Below are positions 32,970 through 37,972 of a DNA stretch of 37,972 nt, piece by piece. Below the pieces are notes generated by a model that was given only the letters and a program-made list of their open reading frames with translations, searched no databases and was not told the origin of the DNA. A program made the translations under genes and the position numbers. The stretch is from ZC4RG30 sp964455685 (GTDB lineage Bacteria; Pseudomonadota; Gammaproteobacteria; Steroidobacterales; Steroidobacteraceae): positions 1 through 37,972 of the forward strand of contig CAYVZE010000018.1 of the NCBI GenBank assembly GCA_964455685.1. The letters run 5' to 3'. Each line of letters begins with the position of its first letter. Positions within the stretch are counted from its first letter, which is position 1.

Positions 32970-32999
32970 ACCGCTTGCACATATTGCAGTGCAAGCGGT
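32970..32999. promoter_or_regulatory. Perfect 11-base palindrome ahead of the YjjJ/HipA-like gene
   Basis: ACCGCTTGCAC, eight bases, GTGCAAGCGGT: both arms match exactly. It starts 21 bases after the sulfatase stop and ends 35 bases before ATG 33035. There is no U-tract, so it is not a terminator. The length and spacing suit a dimeric winged-helix or HipB-like regulator; the neighbouring protein itself has an N-terminal winged helix. Confidence 0.75.
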
Positions 33000-33034
33000 A
33001 CCCGTCGGCGATTGCCGATGGGAGCATTGCGCGA

Positions 33035-34375
33035 ATGCCGTCTGCCTCGAACGTACTTCATCCCCTGCGCGAAGGCCCCGCCTCCGGGACCGCGCTGCTG
33101 AAGGCCCTGCAGCTTCCGCGTCCCACGCTGACCCGTGCCCTGCACGAGTTGAAGCGCGAGGGCAGGGTGCTGGAGGTGGGGCGCCGGCAGCGCGGCAGCT
33201 ATGCGCTGCCGCGCAAGGTGCCCGGCGCCGGTTCGAGCTGGCCGGTGTTCCAGGTGGATACCGCCGGTCGCGTGCACCGCTTCGGCCGGCTGGATGCGCT
33301 GATGCCGCATCACTTCCACTTCGAGACGCCGCACGAGGCGTTGCGCGGCCTCACCGAGGGCCTGCCGTGGTTCATCAATGCGCTGCGGCCCGCGGGTTTC
33401 CTCGGCCGGTCGCTGGACCTGCCGGTGCAGGAGCCGGGCGATGCCGCTGCGCTCGAGGATGCGCACATCGCCTGGCTGGTCCGCCATGGCGCGGATTCGC
33501 CCGGTGACCTGATCATCGGCGCCGAGGCGTTGGAGTCCTGGCGCAGCGTGCGGTCGCAACGGCAGGTGGTGCAGGCGTCGGAGCGGGCGCGGCAGTATGT
33601 GCGACTGGCCGAGGCCGTGCCCGGGCGTGCCGGGCCGCCTGCTGCGCAGCTGCCGGGTGAATCACCCAAGTTCACCGCCCTCATCGACCACGGCGGCCAC
33701 CTCGTGCACGTGCTGGTGAAGTTCTCGCCGCTGCTTTCCACGCCGGAGGGCCTGCTGGCCGGCGAGCTGCTGCTGGCCGAGCACCTCGCGCACGCCTGGC
33801 TCAACACCCGCGGCGTCAGTGCCGTGCACTCGCGCGTGTTCCGCTTCGGGGACCGCATCTTCCTCGAGATCGATCGCTTCGATCGCGTGGGTGCCGAGGG
33901 GCGACGCGCCGCGGTGTCGCTGGCGGCGCTGGACCTGCCGCGTGCGGCAGGTCCCTGCGACTGGTCGGTGGCGGCCGGGCAGTTGTCCGCCGCGGGCCTG
34001 CTGCCGAAGAACGACGCGCGCCAGATCCGCCTGGTCGAGGCCTTCTCGGCGCTGATCGGCAATTCCACGCGCGAGGCCACCGATCTCTCGCTGTTCCACC
34101 GCGGCGACGGCACCTTCGCGCTGGCGCCGGTGTACGACCTCGCGCCCACGCTGCTCGCACCGGCGGAGCAGGGCGGCTTCAAGCAGGCGGCGTTCACCCC
34201 GCCGTTGCCCGCGCCGATGCAGCTCGACGTGTGGATGCAGGCGCGCCGCCTGGCGGAGGGCTACTGGGAACGTCTTGCGGTCGAGCCGCAGTTCTCCGCA
34301 GCGTTCCGTGCGCAATGCGCAGCAGCGCTGGGTGCGCTGCGTGCCAGTCCCCCGGTGCCTTCGCCGCGCTTGTGA
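33035..34375 (+). CDS. YjjJ/HipA-family protein with degenerate catalytic loop
   Basis: 446 residues from ATG 33035 (GGGAG upstream); the frame stays open into the sulfatase gene, but those residues are not HipA-like. Residues 1-58 form a winged helix (ALLKALQLPRPTLTRALHEL), then a HipA kinase fold: LPWFINALRPAGFLGR, GESPKFTALI, HVLVKFSPLL and EIDRFDRVG. This layout is that of E. coli YjjJ (HipH). The catalytic loop, usually N-T-D-x-H-x-x-N, reads Asn343-Ser-Thr-Arg-Glu-Ala-Thr-Asp350, so the catalytic Asp, His and Asn positions are lost, while Asp368 of the metal motif (VYDLAP) is kept. No HipB antitoxin gene is adjacent. It may be a pseudokinase or DNA-binding regulator. Confidence 0.85.
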   Translation: MPSASNVLHPLREGPASGTALLKALQLPRPTLTRALHELKREGRVLEVGRRQRGSYALPRKVPGAGSSWPVFQVDTAGRVHRFGRLDALMPHHFHFETPHEALRGLTEGLPWFINALRPAGFLGRSLDLPVQEPGDAAALEDAHIAWLVRHGADSPGDLIIGAEALESWRSVRSQRQVVQASERARQYVRLAEAVPGRAGPPAAQLPGESPKFTALIDHGGHLVHVLVKFSPLLSTPEGLLAGELLLAEHLAHAWLNTRGVSAVHSRVFRFGDRIFLEIDRFDRVGAEGRRAAVSLAALDLPRAAGPCDWSVAAGQLSAAGLLPKNDARQIRLVEAFSALIGNSTREATDLSLFHRGDGTFALAPVYDLAPTLLAPAEQGGFKQAAFTPPLPAPMQLDVWMQARRLAEGYWERLAVEPQFSAAFRAQCAAALGALRASPPVPSPRL

Positions 34376-34525
34376 GCCGCGGCCGTTTGCGAAGGATGCG
34401 CAGCTGCGGCATGCCCAGGCGATGATCCTGGCCGGGCCAAAGGAACTGCGCCGCTTCCTGCTGCACCGGCGCGCGGCAGACGCTGCTGCCGGCGCAGAGG
34501 GAGGCGCACCGGCCGTGTGAAACAA

Positions 34526-34632
34526 GAAGGGCCTCGTGGCGCTCGGCCCGCTCCTGGCTTCACCCCGCGCCATTGCACGCCTGCCGCGGCCGCGCCAAGC
34601 TCGCGGCCTCGACCTGGCAAAGGAGGCCCTTC
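34526..34632 (+). repeat. Inverted repeat enclosing the leader of the SnoaL-like gene
   Basis: GAAGGGCCTC (34526-34535) is the exact complement of GAGGCCCTTC (34623-34632), 87 bases on. The second arm covers part of the AGGAGG Shine-Dalgarno (34621-34626) and abuts the ATG at 34633, so pairing could hide the ribosome site. Confidence 0.5.
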
Positions 34633-35214
34633 ATGCGTCCATCACTCCCTCGTGCGCTCTTGCTGCTGTGCTGCGCGCTGCTGGCCCTGCCGGCCGCGGC
34701 CCGCAATCCCACCGCGCAGGAGCGTGCCGACATCGAGCAGCTGGCCTACAAGTACATCTTCGCGCTCGACTGGCGCGACCCGGAGGCCTACGCCGCGGCC
34801 TTCGCGCCGGACGGGGTGCTGACCTATGGCGGCGGCCAGGCCGTGGGCCGCGAGCAGATCGCCCAGGTCATCCGCGACATGCGTGATCGCGCCATGGCGC
34901 AGCTGCCGGAAGGCAGCGATGGCCGCGGCAACGGGCACGCCAAGCACTTCATCTCCTCGATGGTGATCGACGTGGCAGATGACGGGCTTTCTGCCGTGGC
35001 GCAGGCGACCTGGGTGCTGATCAGCGGCGTGGAGCCGCGCATTGCCGGCCACGGCCACTACATGGACCGGCTGGTGAAGATCAACGGCGAATGGCTGTAC
35101 GCCTCGCGCCGCACCTACAACGAGCAGTCCAAGGGCCGCGAGACCTTCCCGTTCGTCAACCCGGTGACCCACCCGGAGCGCTACGAGCCGCTGCTGGAGA
35201 AGCCGGCGAAGTAG
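34633..35214 (+). CDS. Exported SnoaL-like (NTF2-fold) protein
   Basis: 193 residues from ATG 34633, seven bases after AGGAGG. A signal peptide (ALLLLCCALLALPAAA) is followed by an NTF2/SnoaL-like fold: TAQERADIEQLAYKYIFALD, AFAPDGVLTYGG and HYMDRLVKINGEWLYASR. The family covers ketosteroid-isomerase-like enzymes and many uncharacterised proteins; no catalytic residues can be assigned with confidence. The gene is alone on its strand, convergent with the protease. Confidence 0.85.
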   Translation: MRPSLPRALLLLCCALLALPAAARNPTAQERADIEQLAYKYIFALDWRDPEAYAAAFAPDGVLTYGGGQAVGREQIAQVIRDMRDRAMAQLPEGSDGRGNGHAKHFISSMVIDVADDGLSAVAQATWVLISGVEPRIAGHGHYMDRLVKINGEWLYASRRTYNEQSKGRETFPFVNPVTHPERYEPLLEKPAK

Positions 35215-35244
35215 GACGGCGCCTTGGAAAGGCCGGCGTGGAGG

Positions 35245-36381
35245 TCAGTCCTTTTCGTAGACCTTCACGCCGTAGGCGCAGGGCTCCCGCGTGCACGAGT
35301 ACATCGTCACCCGGAAGACGTGCTCGCCGGAAGCCGTGGCACGGTAGCCGAAGGCGGCCAGCGCGGTCTCGTCGTCATCGATGCGGACGCGCTCGCCGCG
35401 GGTGTCGTACAGCGCCAGGTCCACGTCGTCGCAGTCGTTGTCGCAGAGGGCGACGAACACATAGCTGTGGCCCGCGTCCAGGTCCACGCGCACGTCTTCC
35501 TGCTCCTGCATGTCGAGCAGGCCGTAGGTCGGCTCGTGCGACTCGTGGTAGCCCTTCAGCGCATCATCGGCGCGTTCCACCGCGCGGAACTGCGCGGCCA
35601 GGCCGTCGTACAGCTGGCGCAGGGCGGCTTCCACGTCGGTGGGCGGGCGGCGCACCGGCGCCGAGCCCGATCCTCCGGTCAGGTCTGCCAGCCCGCCGCC
35701 GGTGCGCGGCAGCAGCGAGGCGTTGAAGCGCCGGGGCGTGTCGCCCATCGACAGCATCGGCGTGATGTAGTCCACCGGCACCAGGAAGTTCAGGTTCTGC
35801 CCGCCCTCCAGGAACATGGTGGCGATGCCGATGACCTCGCCGCGCTCGTTCATGGCCGGCCCGCCGGAGGAGCCCGGCGAGATCGGGGCGGTCACCTGCA
35901 GCAGGCGCACGCCGTTGGTGACGCGCCGCGCGCTCACCAGGCCGTCGCTGAAGGTGGCGGTCTGGCCCAGCGGATTGCCCATCACGTAGATGCGCGAGCC
36001 GATGTCCACCGACGAATCCGTTCCCAGCGGCAGCACCGGCACGCCGGTCACCGGGATCTTCAGGATGGCTGTGTCGCGACGCGGGTCCGCGGAGACGAAG
36101 TAGACATTGTCGAAGACCTCGCCCGAATCCTGCTCGACCTGCAGCGAGTGCGCGTCCTCGATCACGTGGAAGTTGGTGATGATGGTGCCGTCGGCCCTGG
36201 CGAAGAAGCCCGAGCCGGAGCCGTTGACCTCGCCGGATGCATCCAGCGAGCGGATCTGCACCGTCGCCAGCCGCGAGCGCTGCGCGATCTGCTGGGGCGT
36301 CAGCACACCCTGCGCCTGTGCAAGGCTGGCCAGGGCCAGGCACAGGGCCAAGAGCCCCCCGGCCGCGAATGGTCTGTTCAC
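35245..36381 (-). CDS. Exported trypsin-like (DegP-type) serine protease
   Basis: 378 residues from a GTG at 36381 with GGAGG upstream on the minus strand. A signal peptide (LLALCLALASLAQA) precedes a chymotrypsin-fold domain with His in ITNFHVIED, Asp in RRDTAILK and Ser in ISPGSSGGPAM. There is no PDZ domain; after a proline/glycine linker (GGLADLTGGSGS) comes a C-terminal beta-rich domain of about 120 residues (EDVRVDLDAGHSYVFVALCD, FRVTMYSCTREPCAYG) with four cysteines, resembling a pre-peptidase C-terminal domain. It is probably periplasmic or secreted; substrate unknown. Confidence 0.88.
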   Translation of the reverse strand: MNRPFAAGGLLALCLALASLAQAQGVLTPQQIAQRSRLATVQIRSLDASGEVNGSGSGFFARADGTIITNFHVIEDAHSLQVEQDSGEVFDNVYFVSADPRRDTAILKIPVTGVPVLPLGTDSSVDIGSRIYVMGNPLGQTATFSDGLVSARRVTNGVRLLQVTAPISPGSSGGPAMNERGEVIGIATMFLEGGQNLNFLVPVDYITPMLSMGDTPRRFNASLLPRTGGGLADLTGGSGSAPVRRPPTDVEAALRQLYDGLAAQFRAVERADDALKGYHESHEPTYGLLDMQEQEDVRVDLDAGHSYVFVALCDNDCDDVDLALYDTRGERVRIDDDETALAAFGYRATASGEHVFRVTMYSCTREPCAYGVKVYEKD

Positions 36382-36613
36382 GAGATTGCCTCCGGACTTA
36401 CCGGGGCATGGTAGGTCCGCGCGCCGTGCGCCGGCTTGATCCCCTGCACATAATTGCGGTTTCCGAAGCTGCCGCTGCTCCCGGCAGTTTTCCGCGCCGC
36501 GTCAGCATTTGATCCGGATCGCGCAACAGGCCTGCCCGGGGCTTGCTTAGTGTTAGGTTCAATTGCCCCGCGCCGGCGGGAAATCCACTGGCTTGAACAG
36601 GAAGATGTGGCCC

Positions 36614-37624
36614 ATGAAAAGGATTGGATCCCTGCTCCGGACCCCTTCGCGCCTCGCGCTGCTGGCCCTGGCCGGCCTTGCGCTCGAGGCCTGCTCCTCC
36701 GGCTCCTCCACGCAGGAGCAGGCGGCGCAGCAGGCGCCGCTGGCGCCGATCCGGGTTTCCGGCAGTTACTGGATCGAGCTCTCGCCGGTGCTGGTGGCCG
36801 CCAACAGCTTCTATCCCGAGCGCCTCGAGGTGGGCGAGGGCGGCATCCCGCGCATCACCACCGGCGAGACCGACCTCGCCACCAATGCCGAGACCCAGCT
36901 GCTGCGCGAGTCCATCCGCAATCCCGACCTGCGCATCATCATGACGGTGACCGAGAGCTTCTACCGCCTCGTCGGCCGCAGGTCCGCCGGCATCAACTCA
37001 CTGGCCGACCTGCGCGGCAAGCGCATCATGACCCCGCGCATGACCTCGGCGCATTACTACGCCGTGGCCATGCTGCGCCATGCCGGCATCTCCGAGGATG
37101 AGGTCACCTTCGTGAACCTGCCGCGTGGCGCCAACGTGCTCGAGTCCATCGACCTGATGTCCGACGCCCTGCAGAAGGGCGAGGTGGATGTGATCTCGAT
37201 CTGGGAGCCCGAGCCCGAGGACGCCATCCACAAGCTCGGCGACGACGCCATCGTGCTGCAGGACCGCAGTGTCTACCGCGAGGTGTTCAACCTGCACGCC
37301 CGCGCGCCCGACCTCGCCGACCCGGAGAAGCGCCGCGCCATCGTCGCCTTCGTGCGCGCCGTGGCCCAGGCCACCGAGGCGCTGAAGAAGGACCCGCAGC
37401 CCTACTGGCCGCACATCTCCAGCATCACCCGGTACACCCCCGAGCAGATCGGCTGGGGCTGGCCGGAGATGGAGTTCCCGGTGCACATCATCCCCGACAT
37501 GCTTGATGTGCTCGAGGTCGAGGAGCAGTGGGTGGCGAAGAACATGGACCGCGAGCCGCGCAGCCGCGAGGAACTGGCCAGGCTGATCGACTACTCGGTG
37601 CTGGAGGAAGCGCTGGCGCGCTGA
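36614..37624 (+). CDS. Orphan substrate-binding lipoprotein (NMT1/SsuA-like)
   Basis: 336 residues from ATG 36614 (AGGAAG upstream). The signal LLALAGLALEAC places a lipidated Cys after a short leader, then SSGSS and a spacer. The rest follows the NMT1/THI5-like type-2 periplasmic binding fold: SYWIELSPVLVAANSFYPE, GETDLATNAETQLL, SLADLRGKRIMTPR and DVISIWEPEPEDA. Relatives bind sulfonates, nitrate or pyrimidine precursors for ABC uptake. No permease or ATPase gene is within the window, so the ligand cannot be inferred. ATG 36605 is a close alternative start. Confidence 0.87.
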   Translation: MKRIGSLLRTPSRLALLALAGLALEACSSGSSTQEQAAQQAPLAPIRVSGSYWIELSPVLVAANSFYPERLEVGEGGIPRITTGETDLATNAETQLLRESIRNPDLRIIMTVTESFYRLVGRRSAGINSLADLRGKRIMTPRMTSAHYYAVAMLRHAGISEDEVTFVNLPRGANVLESIDLMSDALQKGEVDVISIWEPEPEDAIHKLGDDAIVLQDRSVYREVFNLHARAPDLADPEKRRAIVAFVRAVAQATEALKKDPQPYWPHISSITRYTPEQIGWGWPEMEFPVHIIPDMLDVLEVEEQWVAKNMDREPRSREELARLIDYSVLEEALAR

Positions 37625-37917
37625 GCCGGCGCTGGCGCGGCGCCAGCAGCGAAGCCACCACCTGGCCCGGGCCGGGCGGACGTTCTCTGAGAGCCTCCTG
37701 CGGAAGTGCCTTCGAGCCCGGCATTGTCGGCCACCCGTGCGGGATGCTGCGTTGAGGAAACCGGAGCCCGCATGAAGACCGGTCATGCGATACCGGGACC
37801 CGCCCAGCGATGGTTCGAACGGGCGCGGCTGTGAGTTCCCTTCGCGCGACAGGGAATGGACGCAGGCGACGGCCCCGGCTCCGCAGGGCGGCTTCAGGGG
37901 GACGCGGGGAAGGAAGC
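37625..37917. other. Intergenic stretch before the tRNA gene
   Basis: 293 bases with no supported gene. Open frames here have no Shine-Dalgarno or family match. No clear U-tract terminator was seen for either neighbour. Confidence 0.6.
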
Positions 37918-37972
37918 TGGAGCGGGTGATGGGAATCGAACCCACGTTAGCAGCTTGGGAAGCTGCAGTTCT
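37918..37972 (-). tRNA. tRNA-Gly (CCC), 3' part
   Basis: On the minus strand the sequence holds an anticodon arm GCAGC-TTCCCAA-GCTGC (anticodon CCC at 37957-37959), a T arm with GTTCGATTC, and the acceptor end CCCGCTCCA with encoded CCA. It closely resembles E. coli glyU, which reads GGG. The D arm and 5' acceptor strand lie beyond the right edge. Confidence 0.92.

Noticed and set aside
33035..34375. A complete HipBA toxin-antitoxin module
   Set aside because: No HipB-like gene lies upstream or downstream, and the protein matches the stand-alone YjjJ layout.
34376..34520. Short plus-strand frame after the YjjJ-like gene with coding-like codon use (contains QAMILAGPKELRRFLLHRR)
   Set aside because: No credible start or ribosome site and no recognised family; could be a fragment, but evidence is too thin to call.
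37770..37840. GGTTCGAAC with flanking CGCCC/GGGCG, resembling a T arm
   Set aside because: No matching acceptor or anticodon arms; not a second tRNA.

Overview
The window is chromosomal DNA from a high-GC gammaproteobacterium. The order rpoH–ftsX–ftsE–ftsY with divergent rsmD–coaD, the run mutM–rpmG–rpmB … radC / coaBC … dut … pyrE, an AmpG-like permease with a Rieske protein, and a ZnuD-like TonB receptor all fit this class. High GC content, frequent GTG/TTG starts and the family mix suggest a Xanthomonadales/Nevskiales-like lineage, but I cannot place it further from sequence alone. No phage, transposon, CRISPR array or integrase was seen. One 100-base run of N (19718-19817) is an assembly gap inside a gene.

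Layout. 1-3.4 kb: the start of a TrmO-like gene and a LysR regulator on the minus strand, divergent from an orphan MASE1-type histidine kinase. 3.4-3.8 kb: an intergenic stretch with its own promoter-like site, strong hairpins and a textbook minus-strand terminator, read here as a candidate structured RNA. 3.8-7.4 kb: rpoH (with a perfect CIRCE operator in its leader), ftsX, ftsE and ftsY on the minus strand. 7.5-10.1 kb: rsmD, coaD and an exported ankyrin-repeat protein on the plus strand. 10.1-12.1 kb: an AlkA-like glycosylase, mutM, and the rpmB-rpmG operon on the minus strand. 12.4-13.7 kb: a membrane protein/ECF sigma/small membrane protein module. 13.7-17.4 kb: radC, coaBC, a decayed TraB/GumN-like remnant, a small membrane protein, dut and an XRE regulator. 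17.4-21.4 kb: an exported alpha/beta hydrolase, a lipoprotein and a DUF6515-like protein that share an unusual C-terminal domain, and a DUF4124 coiled-coil protein. 21.4-28 kb: pyrE, the AmpG-like permease and Rieske protein, a DUF6763 protein, a MarC protein, a 39-residue membrane peptide with a repeat-bearing promoter, trmB and an Uup-type ABC-F ATPase. 28-31.3 kb: rhomboid protease, DUF2946 protein and ZnuD-like receptor, closed by a terminator. 31.3-38 kb: a lipoprotein sulfatase, a YjjJ/HipA-like protein behind a perfect palindrome, a SnoaL-like exported protein, a trypsin-like protease, an orphan substrate-binding lipoprotein and the 3' part of a tRNA-Gly(CCC).

Most genes are housekeeping: cell division (FtsEX), membrane protein targeting (FtsY), CoA synthesis (CoaD, CoaBC), pyrimidine and dUTP metabolism (PyrE, Dut), ribosome and tRNA maintenance (RsmD, L28, L33, TrmB, TrmO-like), and DNA repair (MutM, AlkA-like, RadC). 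The less ordinary parts are the CIRCE-rpoH arrangement (HrcA feeding into sigma-32), the candidate RNA downstream of rpoH, the paired surface proteins sharing a domain at 18.9-20.7 kb, the HipA-like protein with a degenerate catalytic loop and palindromic operator, and the 39-residue peptide.
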